Positions 32,034 through 45,404 are shown, counted from the first letter of the stretch. The stretch: DNA of 64,000 nucleotides from Rubrivivax gelatinosus IL144 (GCF_000284255.1 NC_017075.1:62001-126000); one strand, 5' to 3'. Made by a program: numbers and translations. The notes: generated by a model not told the origin, from the sequence alone.

Positions 32034-32113
32034 GTCTTGATCGGGCCGAACCGACACCGTCACGCGGCTTCGGTAGAGTCCGCAGGGAAACCGTCCCCTT
32101 CAGGAGAGAGCGA

Positions 32114-32617
32114 ATGGCGAAGAAGAAAGCCGCCGGCGGCGCGCCGGCGATCAACATCGGCATCAGCGACAAGGACCGCGGCGCGATCGCCGGTGGCCTC
32201 AGCAAGCTGCTGGCCGACACCTACACGCTGTACCTGACCACGCACAACTTCCACTGGAACGTCACGGGGCCGATGTTCAACACGCTCCACACGATGTTCA
32301 TGACCCAGTACACGGAGCTGTGGAACGCGGTCGACCCGATCGCCGAGCGCATCCGCTCGCTGGGCCACCCGGCGCCGGGCTCGTACGCCCAGTTCGGCGC
32401 GCTGGCCACGGTGCCCGACGTGCCGGCCACGCCGCCCAGGGCGCTGGAGATGGTCAAGATCCTCGTCGAAGGCCACGAAGCCGTGGCGCGCACCGCGCGC
32501 AGCATCTTCCCGCTGGCCGACGCCGCCGGCGACGAGCCGACCGCCGACCTGCTGACGCAGCGCCTGACGGTGCACGAGCAGACCGCCTGGATGCTGCGCT
32601 CGCTGCTCGAAGAGTGA
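32114..32617 (+). CDS. dps: Dps-family ferritin-like DNA-binding protein
   Basis: A 167-residue Dps/MrgA homologue that forms a 12-subunit shell, oxidises Fe(II) with peroxide and, through its lysine-rich N-terminus (MAKKKAAGG), can bind DNA. Ferroxidase residues are in [13 protein letters not shown] (His) and [12 protein letters not shown] (Asp, Glu). The N-terminal lysines resemble those of E. coli Dps. Start ATG 32114 follows AGGAGAGAG. A strong terminator follows at 32656-32699. oxyR is nearby and is its usual activator, which I infer here. Confidence 0.94.
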   Translation: MAKKKAAGGAPAINIGISDKDRGAIAGGLSKLLADTYTLYLTTHNFHWNVTGPMFNTLHTMFMTQYTELWNAVDPIAERIRSLGHPAPGSYAQFGALATVPDVPATPPRALEMVKILVEGHEAVARTARSIFPLADAAGDEPTADLLTQRLTVHEQTAWMLRSLLEE

Positions 32618-32655
32618 GCCCGCGGCCCGCTGAGGGCCGCCCCACCGCGAACGAG

Positions 32656-32699
32656 GCCCCGCCGGGGCCGGCCCAGGCCGGCTTCGGGCGGGGCTTTTT
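32656..32699 (+). terminator. Intrinsic terminator after dps
   Basis: GCCCCGCC (32656-32663) pairs with GGCGGGGC (32687-32694), and the stem is followed by five T residues. The loop contains a second short GGCC-rich hairpin. It separates dps from prfC, whose start is 45 bp further on. Confidence 0.85.
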
Positions 32700-32743
32700 C
32701 GTCCGCGCCGACGATAATTCGCGGTTCGCCTGAAAGCCCGCCC

Positions 32744-34384
32744 ATGTCCGCCGAGACCCAGACCCGCATCGAACACGAAGTGCGCCGCCGCCGCACCTTC
32801 GCGATCATCAGCCACCCCGACGCGGGCAAGACCACGCTGACCGAGAAGCTGCTGCTGTTCTCCGGCGCGATCCAGATCGCCGGTTCGGTGAAGGCGCGCA
32901 AGGCCAGCCGCCACGCCACGTCCGACTGGATGGAGATCGAGAAGCAGCGCGGCATCTCGGTGGCCTCGTCGGTGATGCAGATGGAGTACCGCGACTGCGT
33001 CATCAACCTGCTCGACACCCCGGGCCACCAGGACTTCTCCGAAGACACCTACCGCGTGCTGACCGCGGTCGACGCGGCGCTGATGGTCATCGACGCGGCC
33101 AACGGCGTCGAGCCGCAGACGCGCCGCCTGCTGCAGGTCTGCCGCGCGCGCAACACGCCGATCCTCACCTTCGTCAACAAGATGGACCGCGAGGTCCGGC
33201 AGCCGCTGGACCTGATGGACGAGATCGAGCGCGAGCTCGGCATGAGCGTCGTGCCCTTCACCTGGCCGGTGGGCATGGGCAAGTTCTTCGGCGGCGTGCT
33301 CGACCTCGGCAAGGACCAGATGCGTGTCTTCTCGCCCGGCGAGGAGCGTGCGACGAACGACGACGAGATCATCGAGGGCCTGGCCAACCCGGTGCTCGAG
33401 GAGCGCTTCGGCAGCCCCTACATGGAGGCCGCGAGCGAGGTCGAGCTGGTGCGCGAGGCGGCGCCGGGCTTCGACGAGGCCGAGTTCCTGGCCGGCCGCC
33501 AGACGCCGATGTTCTTCGGCTCGGCGATCAACAACTTCGGCGTGCGCGAGGTGCTGGACGCGCTCGTCGACATGGCGCCGGCCCCGGGCTCGCGCCCGGC
33601 GCTGCAGCGCGAGGTGCAGCCCGGCGAGCCCAAGTTCACCGGCGTGGTCTTCAAGATCCAGGCCAACATGGACCCGGCGCACCGCGACCGCATCGCCTTC
33701 CTGCGTGTGGCCAGCGGCCACTTCGAGCGCGGCATGCGGCTGAAGGTCGTGCGCTCGGGCAAGGAGCTGCGGCCGAACACGGTGGTGAGCTTCCTGTCGC
33801 AGCGCCGCGAGCTGCTCGAAGAGGCCTTCGGCGGCGACATCATCGGCATCCCGAACCACGGCGTGCTGCAGCTCGGCGACACGCTGACCGAAGGCGAGAG
33901 CCTGCAGTTCACCGGCCTGCCTTTCTTCGCGCCGGAAATGTTCCGCGCCGTCGAAGTGGCCGACCCGCTGCGCACCAAGCAGCTGCGCGCCGGCCTCACC
34001 CAGCTCGGCGAGGAAGGCGCGATCCAGGTCTTCCGCCCGGTCGCCGGCAGCGTGCTGCTGCTGGGCGCCGTCGGCCAGCTGCAGTTCGAAGTCGTCGCCC
34101 ACCGCCTGGAGCACGAGTACGGCGTGAAGGCGCGCATCATGCCGGCGCGCTACAACGTCGCGCGCTGGGTCACCTGCGACGAGGCCGACGGCGGCGAGCG
34201 TGAACTGAAGCGCTTCATCGACGGCAACTCGCACCGCGTCGCGCTCGACGCCGTCGACGCGCCCTGCGTGCTGCTCGAATACGCCGGCGAACTGCGGGCG
34301 ATGCAGGAGAACTGGCCGAAGATCAAGTTCCACGCGCTGCGCGAGCACGCGGGCCTGGTCTTCCAGAAGCAGCTCGAAGGCTGA
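32744..34384 (+). CDS. prfC: Peptide chain release factor 3
   Basis: A translational GTPase that removes RF1 or RF2 from the ribosome after termination. The 546-residue protein has the full set of G motifs: SHPDAGKTTLTE (G1), the RGISVASSVMQ switch, DTPGHQDFS (G3) and NKMDRE (G4). RF3-specific text includes HATSDWMEIEKQRGISV and GSVKARKA. The terminator of dps lies just upstream, so it has its own promoter. It is convergent with the alkB gene, with no gap. Confidence 0.96.
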   Translation: MSAETQTRIEHEVRRRRTFAIISHPDAGKTTLTEKLLLFSGAIQIAGSVKARKASRHATSDWMEIEKQRGISVASSVMQMEYRDCVINLLDTPGHQDFSEDTYRVLTAVDAALMVIDAANGVEPQTRRLLQVCRARNTPILTFVNKMDREVRQPLDLMDEIERELGMSVVPFTWPVGMGKFFGGVLDLGKDQMRVFSPGEERATNDDEIIEGLANPVLEERFGSPYMEAASEVELVREAAPGFDEAEFLAGRQTPMFFGSAINNFGVREVLDALVDMAPAPGSRPALQREVQPGEPKFTGVVFKIQANMDPAHRDRIAFLRVASGHFERGMRLKVVRSGKELRPNTVVSFLSQRRELLEEAFGGDIIGIPNHGVLQLGDTLTEGESLQFTGLPFFAPEMFRAVEVADPLRTKQLRAGLTQLGEEGAIQVFRPVAGSVLLLGAVGQLQFEVVAHRLEHEYGVKARIMPARYNVARWVTCDEADGGERELKRFIDGNSHRVALDAVDAPCVLLEYAGELRAMQENWPKIKFHALREHAGLVFQKQLEG

Positions 34385-34987
34385 TCAGCGCCGCGCGCTG
34401 CGCATCGTCACCGACCAGCGTTGCGCCGGCACCGGCGGCAGCCCGTGCTGCCAGCCCCAGCGCGCCGGGCCGCTCATGCGGTAGGCCGAACGTGGCGCCA
34501 GGTCCAGGCTGATGACCTCGTTGCGGTCGCCGCTCTCCGGTGGCCAGGGCCGCAAGCGCAACCGCGCCGGCCCGCCCAGCGAGACGCCGGCGATCAGCTC
34601 GTACTGCGGCGCGTCGCGGTGCCAGCCAAGCGGCGTGCCGGGGCGGTACTCGGACATCAGCACCTGCACGATCTCGTCGGCCGCCAGGCCGGCCCAGGTG
34701 CCCAGCCGCGTGCGCAACGCCTGCAGCAGCGGCGGCAGCGCCTGCAGCGGCTGACGCTTGGGCTCGTCGCCGGTGATCGCGTGCCGGGCCGAGCCCCAGG
34801 CGACGACGCGCCGGCGCGCCGTGTACTGGTGATAGCGCGCCTCGGCGAAGGGCAGCGTCGCGGCCAGCGCGATCAGCGCCGCCTCCTCGGCCGGCGTCAC
34901 GAAGCCGGGCGTGAAGACGAAACCCGGCGGCAGCACGTCGGCGCTGCCGAACAGGTCCGGCTGCGCGGTCGACAGCGGCGTGTTCAT
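34385..34987 (-). CDS. AlkB-family Fe(II)/2-oxoglutarate dioxygenase
   Basis: An oxidative demethylase family that repairs alkylated bases such as 1-methyladenine and 3-methylcytosine. The 200-residue protein has the iron triad His123 and Asp125 (GWHRDAPQYE) and His181 (WQHGLPP). The 2-oxoglutarate arginines are Arg190 and Arg196 in RWSVTMRSARR. It is the last gene of the radical SAM-UdgX-AlkB operon; its ATG overlaps the UdgX stop (ATGA). The LexA box ahead of the operon suggests SOS induction. RNA or protein substrates are not excluded. Confidence in the family is high. Confidence 0.9.
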   Translation of the reverse strand: MNTPLSTAQPDLFGSADVLPPGFVFTPGFVTPAEEAALIALAATLPFAEARYHQYTARRRVVAWGSARHAITGDEPKRQPLQALPPLLQALRTRLGTWAGLAADEIVQVLMSEYRPGTPLGWHRDAPQYELIAGVSLGGPARLRLRPWPPESGDRNEVISLDLAPRSAYRMSGPARWGWQHGLPPVPAQRWSVTMRSARR

Positions 34988-36453
34988 GGCGGCGCTTCGC
35001 CGCGGGCGACCGCGTCGGCGGCGCGCAGATCGTCCAGCCAGGCGGCCCAGGCGCTCTCGCGTTCGGCCGGGTCGCCGCGCAGCAGCGCCGACGGGTGCAG
35101 CGTCACCAGCACCGCCAGGCCGTCGTCGCGCCGGAGCCAGCGGCCGCGCTCCTGCATCACGGCGACCTGGCGGCCGAGCAGCTGGCGCGCCGCAGTTGCG
35201 CCGAGCGCGATCGCGGCTTTCGGCCGCACCAGCGTGATCTCGGCTTCGAGCCAGTGCCGGCAGGCGTCGGCTTCGCGCTGCGCCGGCGTCTTGTGCATGC
35301 GGCGCTTGCCACGCGGTTCGTACTTGAAGTGCTTGACGGCATTGGTGACGTAGGCCACCGAACGGTCCCAGCCGAGCGCGACGAGTGCACGGTCGAGCAG
35401 CTGCCCCGACGGGCCGACGAAAGGCCGGCCCTGGCGGTCTTCCTGGTCGCCCGGCTGTTCGCCGACCAGCATCAGCGGCGCGTCGAGCGGGCCTTCGCCG
35501 AAGACGGTCTGCGTGGCCAGCGCGCCCAGCGGGCATTCGCGGCAGACCGAGGCGGCGTCGCGCTGCGCTTCGAGCGCGATGCGGCGCGCCGGCCGCCCGG
35601 CCGCCGGCGGCGCGGGTTCGGGTCGCGGCGCCATGGGCGAAATCGGCAAGCGCCGTGCCGCGGCGGTGGGCGGGCATGCCAGCATCGCCTGGGTGCGTGC
35701 GCCGGCCTCGGCCGTCAGCGCCGGAATCAGCGCCGCTTCGGGCAGGTGCTCGCGATAGCGGCGCGGCAGGTGCTGGTCGAGCGCACGCGTGTTCAGCCGC
35801 GCCGGGTTGAAGGTGCTGGCGTAGTAGGTGAGCCAGAGCGACTCGCCGGCGTCGGCGCCGGGCGCGTCTTCGCGGCGGGCGCCGGGGCCGAAAGCGAGGC
35901 GCTCGCCGTCCCAGCGCGCGCTGCGCCGCGGCGTCAGCAGGCTCCAGCGCAGCGTCGCGAAGCGGCGGGCGAAGAAGGGCGCGACGGCGTCGACGACGTG
36001 GTGCGCCGGCTCGTACCAGGCCATCTGCCAGGGCTCGCCGTCGGCGCCCGGGGCGCTGCGAAAGCGCACGAAGGCTTCCATGTGGTGCTGCTCGCGGCGC
36101 ACGGCCTGGGCCATCGCGGCGGCGCGGTGGCGGTCGGCGTCCAGCGGGTCGCGGCGCAGCGCCGGCTCGCGCTGCAGCCGCCACAGCAGCCGGTACAGCA
36201 GCGTGAAACGCGCCGGGTCGGCGTGCTGCACGACGAGCTCGGCCAGCGCGACGAAGGCCGCCGGCACGGCCAGGGGCGGTGCGTCGGCCGCCATGAACGC
36301 GGGCGCGGGCTCGGCGACGAAGAGATCGGCGTCGGCGCCTCCGGCGACCTGCCAGCTCACCGCCTCGGGCGGCGTGCCGGCGGCCAGCAGCGCGCGCGCG
36401 GCGCTGCGGAAGCCGTCGAAGTCGGCTTCGTGCGCCAGTTCGATGCGCGTCAT
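34984..36453 (-). CDS. UdgX-type uracil-DNA-binding protein fused to a DUF4130-like N-domain
   Basis: A 489-residue two-domain protein. The N-terminal half (about 1-245) matches the domain encoded with a partner radical SAM protein (DUF4130 / TIGR03915 type, by memory). The C-terminal half (about 290-480) is a uracil-DNA glycosylase family 4 fold: VCRECPLGALATQTVFGEGP, VGEQPGDQEDRQGRPFVGPSGQLLD and LVTLHPSALLR. The inserted loop KRRMH ends at His387. UdgX of mycobacteria has KRRIH, whose His bonds covalently with the DNA at uracil. Cys residues in CRECPLG may hold an Fe-S cluster. It overlaps both neighbours by four bases. Confidence 0.88.
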   Translation of the reverse strand: MTRIELAHEADFDGFRSAARALLAAGTPPEAVSWQVAGGADADLFVAEPAPAFMAADAPPLAVPAAFVALAELVVQHADPARFTLLYRLLWRLQREPALRRDPLDADRHRAAAMAQAVRREQHHMEAFVRFRSAPGADGEPWQMAWYEPAHHVVDAVAPFFARRFATLRWSLLTPRRSARWDGERLAFGPGARREDAPGADAGESLWLTYYASTFNPARLNTRALDQHLPRRYREHLPEAALIPALTAEAGARTQAMLACPPTAAARRLPISPMAPRPEPAPPAAGRPARRIALEAQRDAASVCRECPLGALATQTVFGEGPLDAPLMLVGEQPGDQEDRQGRPFVGPSGQLLDRALVALGWDRSVAYVTNAVKHFKYEPRGKRRMHKTPAQREADACRHWLEAEITLVRPKAAIALGATAARQLLGRQVAVMQERGRWLRRDDGLAVLVTLHPSALLRGDPAERESAWAAWLDDLRAADAVARGEAPP

Positions 36454-37712
36454 GCCGGCGCGGCGTCGAACAGCCCGAGCTGCTGCGCCGCGCGCGGCGC
36501 CGTGGCCGCCTCCAGCGCCTTGCCGGGCCGGTGGTCGGCGAGCACGACGAAGGGCAGGGCCTTGGCCAGCGGCACGCGCAGCGCCTTCAGGTCGGCGTGG
36601 CGCAGGCGGCGGCCCTGGCGCGCCAGCAGCAGGCGCTCGACGGTGCGCACGCCCAGCCCGGGCACGCGCAGCAGCAGTTCGCGCGGCGCGGTGTTCAGGT
36701 CGACCGGGAAACGCTCGCGGTGCGCCAGCGCCCAGGCGAGCTTGGGGTCGTGTTCGAGCGCCAGCATGCCGTCGCCGCCGGTGACGATCTCGTCGTGGCC
36801 GAAGCCGTAGAAGCGCACCAGCCAGTCGGCCTGGTACAGCCGGTGCTCGCGCACCAGCGGCGGCGCCACCGGCGGCAGCGACCGTGCGGCGTCGGGGATC
36901 GGACTGAAGGCCGAGTAGTAGACGCGGCGCAGCCGGTAGTCGCGGTACAGCGTCGCGGCGGTGGTGATGATCGTGCGGTCGTCGCTGGCGTCGGCGCCGA
37001 CGATCATCTGCGTGCTCTGGCCACCGGGTGCGAAACGCGGCGGCGCCGCCCGCCGCGCCGGGGCGCCGGGCAGCGAGACCGGGGCACGTTCGCGCGCGGC
37101 GTCCTTCGCGGCCTCGATGCGGCGGTGCAGCCGGCCCATCGCGCCGCGGATCGCCAGCGCGTCCTTCTGCGGCGCCAGCGTCGCCAGGCCTTGCGGCGTC
37201 GGCAGCTCGACGTTCAGGCTCAGCCGGTCGGCGTGGCGGCCGGCGGCGGCCAGCAGTTCGGGGCTGGCGTCGGGGATGGTCTTCAGATGGATGTAGCCGC
37301 GGAAGTCGTGGTCCTCGCGCAGCCGGCGCGCCACCTCGACGAGCTGCTCCATCGTGTAGTCGGGGCTGCGCACGATGCCCGAGCTGAGGAACAGGCCCTC
37401 GATGCAGTTGCGGCGGTAGAAGTCCAGCGTCAGCGCGACGATCTCGTCGATGCGAAAACGCGCGCGCGGCACGTTGCTCGTGACCCGGTTGACGCAGTAA
37501 AGGCAGTCGTAGACGCAGTAGTTGGTCAGCAGCACCTTCAGCAGCGACACGCAGCGGCCGTCGGGTGTGTAGCTGTGGCAGATGCCCATCGGTGCCGTCG
37601 AGCCGATGCCGCGGCCGCCGCGCGAGTCGCGCGGGGCGGCTCCGCTGCTGGTGCAGGACGCGTCGTACTTGGCGGCGTCGGCGAGGATCGCGAGCTTCTT
37701 CGATAGCTCCAT
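36450..37712 (-). CDS. Radical SAM protein of the putative DNA modification/repair type
   Basis: A 420-residue radical SAM enzyme with an iron-sulfur motif CVYDCLYC (Cys66, Cys70, Cys73). A helix-hairpin-helix segment near the C-terminus (DLNTAPRELLLRVPGLGVRTVERLLLAR) suggests DNA binding. It belongs to the family usually encoded with the UdgX/DUF4130 protein, annotated as putative DNA modification/repair (TIGR03916, by memory). The reaction is unknown. I chose ATG 37712 because GTG 37733 would lie inside or before the LexA box. No Shine-Dalgarno precedes the ATG. It is the first gene of the SOS-like operon. Confidence 0.88.
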   Translation of the reverse strand: MELSKKLAILADAAKYDASCTSSGAAPRDSRGGRGIGSTAPMGICHSYTPDGRCVSLLKVLLTNYCVYDCLYCVNRVTSNVPRARFRIDEIVALTLDFYRRNCIEGLFLSSGIVRSPDYTMEQLVEVARRLREDHDFRGYIHLKTIPDASPELLAAAGRHADRLSLNVELPTPQGLATLAPQKDALAIRGAMGRLHRRIEAAKDAARERAPVSLPGAPARRAAPPRFAPGGQSTQMIVGADASDDRTIITTAATLYRDYRLRRVYYSAFSPIPDAARSLPPVAPPLVREHRLYQADWLVRFYGFGHDEIVTGGDGMLALEHDPKLAWALAHRERFPVDLNTAPRELLLRVPGLGVRTVERLLLARQGRRLRHADLKALRVPLAKALPFVVLADHRPGKALEAATAPRAAQQLGLFDAAPA

Positions 37713-37714
37713 GA

Positions 37715-37730
37715 CTGTATGAATATACAG
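37715..37730 (-). promoter_or_regulatory. LexA (SOS) box before the radical SAM-UdgX-AlkB operon
   Basis: On the minus strand the sequence reads CTGTATATTCATACAG. This is CTGT-N8-ACAG, the LexA operator, and it matches the E. coli consensus CTGTATATATATACAG at 14 of 16 bases. It lies two bases before the start ATG. The box contains a TATATT that could be the -10 element, so LexA would block the promoter itself and the mRNA may have almost no leader. Strong motif, regulation inferred. Confidence 0.88.
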
Positions 37731-37735
37731 CACCC

Positions 37736-37844
37736 CCGGCCGCCTGGCGGCCGCCCCCCGAGGGGGCTACCGACGCCGACCGGGAGACCCGGATCGGCGT
37801 CGGCGCGCATGCCATCGCCGCTCCCCTGACCGCCTTCGGCGGTC
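37736..37844. repeat. GC-rich hairpin repeat region between the SOS operon and ubiA
   Basis: Several palindromes lie here: GGCCGCCTGGCGGCC, a C-run/G-run pair (CCCCCCGAGGGGG), and a long stem of CCGACGCCGA (37770-37779) plus CCGGG with CCCGG plus TCGGCGTCGG (37794-37803) around AGA. Another is GACCGCC/GGCGGTC (37828-37844). The CCCCC-GAGGGGGC core resembles the repeat at 27524. The structures may act as bidirectional ends between the divergent genes or as repeats without function. No gene is seen in 37731-37921. Confidence 0.55.
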
Positions 37845-37921
37845 TGTCCCCAGGGTTGCGCTGGCGAGCCGCCCTCATCGCCGTCGCGGGCAGGCACGCG
37901 GCTCGCCGGATAATCGCCGTC

Positions 37922-38806
37922 GTGATCGCCGCGCGCCGCTTCAATCTCTACCTGGACCTGATCCGCTGGGACCGCCCGGCCGGCTGGCTGTTGTTGCTGT
38001 GGCCGACGCTGGCCGCGCTGTGGATCGCCGCCGACGGCTTCCCCGGTCTGCACCTGATCGCCGTCTTCACGCTGGGCACGGTGCTGATGCGCAGCGCCGG
38101 CTGCTGCATCAACGACGTCGCCGACCGCGAGTTCGACCGCCACGTCAAACGCACCTCGCAGCGCCCGGTGACCAGCGGCGCGCTGGGCGTGCCCGACGCG
38201 CTGGGCGTCGGCGCGGCGCTGGCCTTCGTCTCCTTCCTGCTGGTGCTGACGACCAACCCGCCGACGATCCTGCTGTCCTTCTTCGGCCTGGCGGTGACGC
38301 TGGTCTATCCGTACGCCAAACGTTTCGTCTCGATGCCGCAGGCGGTGCTGGGCGTGGCCTTCAGCTTCGGCATCCCGATGGCCTTCGCCGCCGCGCAGGG
38401 CGGCCAGGAATGGACCTTCGGCGCCGTGCCGTCGCATGCCTGGTGGCTGCTGCTCGGCAACCTGTTCTGGGTGCTGGCCTACGACACCGAGTACGCGATG
38501 GTCGACCGCGACGACGACCTGAAGATCGGCATCAAGACCTCGGCGATCACGCTCGGCCGTTTCGACGTCTCCGGCGTGATGGCCTTCTACGGCCTGTTCC
38601 TCGCGATCTGGGCCGTCGTCGGGCGCTCGCTGGGCCTGGGCGAGTGGTTCCTGCTCGGCATCGCCGTGGCCGCGGCGCAGGCGCTGTGGCACTGGTCGAT
38701 GATCCGCGAGCGCAGCCGCGAAGGCTGCTTCCGCGCCTTCCGCGTCAACCACTGGGTGGGCTTCGCGGTCTTCGCCGGGGTCGTCGTCGACCTGGCGATG
38801 CGCTGA
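37922..38806 (+). CDS. ubiA: 4-hydroxybenzoate polyprenyltransferase
   Basis: An inner-membrane enzyme that attaches the polyprenyl tail to 4-hydroxybenzoate in ubiquinone synthesis. The two Asp-rich motifs, [15 protein letters not shown] and [19 protein letters not shown], bind the prenyl diphosphate. About eight hydrophobic helices are visible. GTG 37922 gives 294 residues starting [19 protein letters not shown], the normal UbiA start; an ATG 66 bp upstream would add an unconserved tail. It is convergent with proC, with a 3 bp gap. Confidence 0.93.
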   Translation: MIAARRFNLYLDLIRWDRPAGWLLLLWPTLAALWIAADGFPGLHLIAVFTLGTVLMRSAGCCINDVADREFDRHVKRTSQRPVTSGALGVPDALGVGAALAFVSFLLVLTTNPPTILLSFFGLAVTLVYPYAKRFVSMPQAVLGVAFSFGIPMAFAAAQGGQEWTFGAVPSHAWWLLLGNLFWVLAYDTEYAMVDRDDDLKIGIKTSAITLGRFDVSGVMAFYGLFLAIWAVVGRSLGLGEWFLLGIAVAAAQALWHWSMIRERSREGCFRAFRVNHWVGFAVFAGVVVDLAMR

Positions 38807-38809
38807 GCC

Positions 38810-39625
38810 TCAGCCGCCGAACTCGTCGCCCAGTTCCCGCGCGCGTTCCCGCGCCCGGGCTATCGCCCGCACGACGGCCGGGCCGACGCCGTCGGCTTCC
38901 ATCGAGGTGATCGCCGCGTAGGTCGTACCGCCCTTGGACGTGACCTGGGCGCGCAGCTCGGCCGGTGGCAGCGGCGAGGCTTCGGCCAGCGCCGTCGCGC
39001 CGTCGAAGGTGGCCAGCGCCAGCGCGCGTGCCTGGGCTTCGGGCAGGCCCATCTCGACGCCGGCTTTCATCATCGCCTCGAGCACGTAGAAGACGTAGGC
39101 CGGGCCCGAGCCCGACAGCGCGGTCACCGCGTCGAGGTCGGCTTCGCGTTCGACCCAGACCGTGCGCCCGGTCGGCGCCAGCAGCGCCTCGACGGCGCCG
39201 CGTTCGTCCGGCGTCACCGCGTCGCGCGCGTAGAGCCCGGCGACGCCGCGGCCGATCAGCGCCGGCGTGTTCGGCATCGCGCGCACGACGCGCTGGCTGC
39301 CGCTGGCGCGGGCGATCGCGTCGCTGCGCACGCCGGCCATCACGCTCAGCTGCAGCGCGCCGCCGACGTGCGCCGCGCAGGGCGCCGCCGCGTCGCGGAA
39401 CAGCTGCGGCTTGACCGCCCAGACGACGATGCCGGCCGAGGCCAGCGCCGGGCCGGCTTCGGCCAGCGGCGCCAGGCCGAACTCGCGCTGCAGCCGCTCG
39501 CGTTGCGCCGCGAAGGGCTCGACGACGAGGATGGACGCCGGCGCACGGCCGCTCTTCAGCAGCCCGCCGATCAAGGCGCCGGCCATGTTGCCGCCGCCGA
39601 TGAAGGCGATGTTCGAGGGGTTCAT
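38810..39625 (-). CDS. proC: Pyrroline-5-carboxylate reductase
   Basis: Last step of proline synthesis: P5C to proline with NAD(P)H. The 271-residue protein has the Rossmann motif AFIGGGNMAGALIGGLL (about residues 7-23). The family signature ALSGSGPAYVFYVLEAMMKAGVEMGLP and a C-terminal QVTSKGGTTYAAI complete it. An earlier ATG at 39643 is possible but would overlap the recG stop; MNPSNIAFIGGG fits the family better. It follows recG by 14 bp and is probably cotranscribed. Confidence 0.94.
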   Translation of the reverse strand: MNPSNIAFIGGGNMAGALIGGLLKSGRAPASILVVEPFAAQRERLQREFGLAPLAEAGPALASAGIVVWAVKPQLFRDAAAPCAAHVGGALQLSVMAGVRSDAIARASGSQRVVRAMPNTPALIGRGVAGLYARDAVTPDERGAVEALLAPTGRTVWVEREADLDAVTALSGSGPAYVFYVLEAMMKAGVEMGLPEAQARALALATFDGATALAEASPLPPAELRAQVTSKGGTTYAAITSMEADGVGPAVVRAIARARERARELGDEFGG

Positions 39626-39639
39626 GCGGGGCAGTGTAG

Positions 39640-43933
<4,294 letters not shown>

Positions 43934-43953
43934 CGCCGCGCTCCGGCCGGCTC

Positions 43954-45393
43954 TCAGGGCCGGCCGAGTGCCACGCCCCAGCTCAGCTCGACCAGCGGCG
44001 CCGACAGATCGCCGCGCAGCGAGCGGATGTAGCCGGCGCCGAGCTGCAGCCGGCCGTGGCGGCCGAAGTCGGTGCCGACCCAGACCTTGGGCTGCACGAT
44101 CGCGCCGCCCTGGCTGTCGACGCCGCCGCCCCCGGCCGCACCGGCCAGCGCTTCGGCGCCGACGCGCCAGCCGGGCGACACCGGCCAGCGTGCGCCCAGC
44201 CCGACCAGGCCGACCGAGTAGGCACCGGCACCGCCGGTCACCGCGCCGTAGGCCTGGCCGGTGACGTACCAGCGTTCGTCGATCGCGCGGCTGATCTTCA
44301 GGCCGGTCGTTTCCAGCCGCCGGCGGCTGCCGTCGCGGCGCTGCGCGTCGTAGCTCTGGGCGGCCAGCGCGAACTCGGTCTCGACCGCCGGCGCGCCGCC
44401 ATCGGGCGCGCCGAAGCTGCGGCCCAGCGACAGCATCGCGTAGTTGCTGTCCAGGTCGCCGCCGCTGAAGGCGTGCACGCGCCCGCCTTCGAGTTCCAGG
44501 CTCCAGGGCCCGGCGACCTGCCAGCGCGCCAGCAGCGCGGCCTTGCCGATGATGCCGCCACCGGTCGGCACGGCGCCGCCGCCGCCCAGGCCCAGCATCG
44601 CGCGGCCGCCGACGCGCAGGCCGGGCAGCGGCGTCGGCCACAGCGCCGCGAGGCCGGCGCCGAACTCGGCATAACCGTCGCCATCGCCCTGCACCGCGGC
44701 GCCGGCTTCGGCGGTCGCGATCCAGACCGGCCCGAGGTCGTGTTCGGCGCGCAGGCTGATGATGCCCAGCGAGTCGGCACCCGGCGCCTGTTCGGCATAG
44801 CGGCCGCCGCCGAGCACGAGGCGGTCCACGCGCAGCCAGGAGGCGTCGCTGCCGCGCCAGGCGAGGCCCGGCGTGCCGTGTTCGAAGCGTTCGTCGACGC
44901 TCAGCACCAGCCCGAGCTGCGAGCTGCGGATGTCGCCGTTCGGGAAGCGCACCTGCGAGGCCGAGACTCCCAGCGCCCAGCCGTCGAAGCCGTAGAGCAG
45001 GTCGGCATGCGGGCGCAGCATCAGGCCGCCGCCGACCGGCGCGTTGCCGCCGCCACCGCCGCCGACGTACAGGCCACCGACGGCCTGCCAGCGCTCGCCG
45101 AAGCGCCAGAGCTTCTGCGCCTCGGCGCCCCAGGTGAACAGGCCGCCGCGGTGGCCTGTTGCGGCGCCGTACAGCGCCGGGCCGGCGCGCCAGCCCGGCG
45201 CGAACTCCACGAGGTAGGCGATCTGCGCCAGCCCCATGTGCTCGCCGCCGGGCAGCTCGGTGCGCTCGAAGCCGGCGATCACCGCCGCCGGCGTCGTCTG
45301 CGTCGTCGGCGCGGTCTGCGCCTGGGCCATCGAAGCCGCCAGCGCGAGCGCACCGGCGGCGGCGCCGATGCGCCTCCTCCCCGTCGTCTTCAT
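43954..45393 (-). CDS. Exported, glycine-rich barrel-like protein of unknown function
   Basis: A 479-residue protein with a signal peptide (MKTTGRRRIGAAAGALALAASMAQAQ). The rest is made of many short alternating strands with Gly-rich turns and aromatic residues (for example YGFDGWALGVSASQVRFPNGDI, WSLELEGGRVHAFSG, WGVALGRP). That composition fits an outer-membrane beta-barrel or a porin-like protein, although it does not end in the usual aromatic residue. I recognise no family. The frame stays open far beyond this start, through rlmJ and the OYE gene; the signal peptide fixes the start at 45393. Confidence 0.7.
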   Translation of the reverse strand: MKTTGRRRIGAAAGALALAASMAQAQTAPTTQTTPAAVIAGFERTELPGGEHMGLAQIAYLVEFAPGWRAGPALYGAATGHRGGLFTWGAEAQKLWRFGERWQAVGGLYVGGGGGGNAPVGGGLMLRPHADLLYGFDGWALGVSASQVRFPNGDIRSSQLGLVLSVDERFEHGTPGLAWRGSDASWLRVDRLVLGGGRYAEQAPGADSLGIISLRAEHDLGPVWIATAEAGAAVQGDGDGYAEFGAGLAALWPTPLPGLRVGGRAMLGLGGGGAVPTGGGIIGKAALLARWQVAGPWSLELEGGRVHAFSGGDLDSNYAMLSLGRSFGAPDGGAPAVETEFALAAQSYDAQRRDGSRRRLETTGLKISRAIDERWYVTGQAYGAVTGGAGAYSVGLVGLGARWPVSPGWRVGAEALAGAAGGGGVDSQGGAIVQPKVWVGTDFGRHGRLQLGAGYIRSLRGDLSAPLVELSWGVALGRP

Positions 45394-45404
45394 CCTCGTG
45401 GTTC

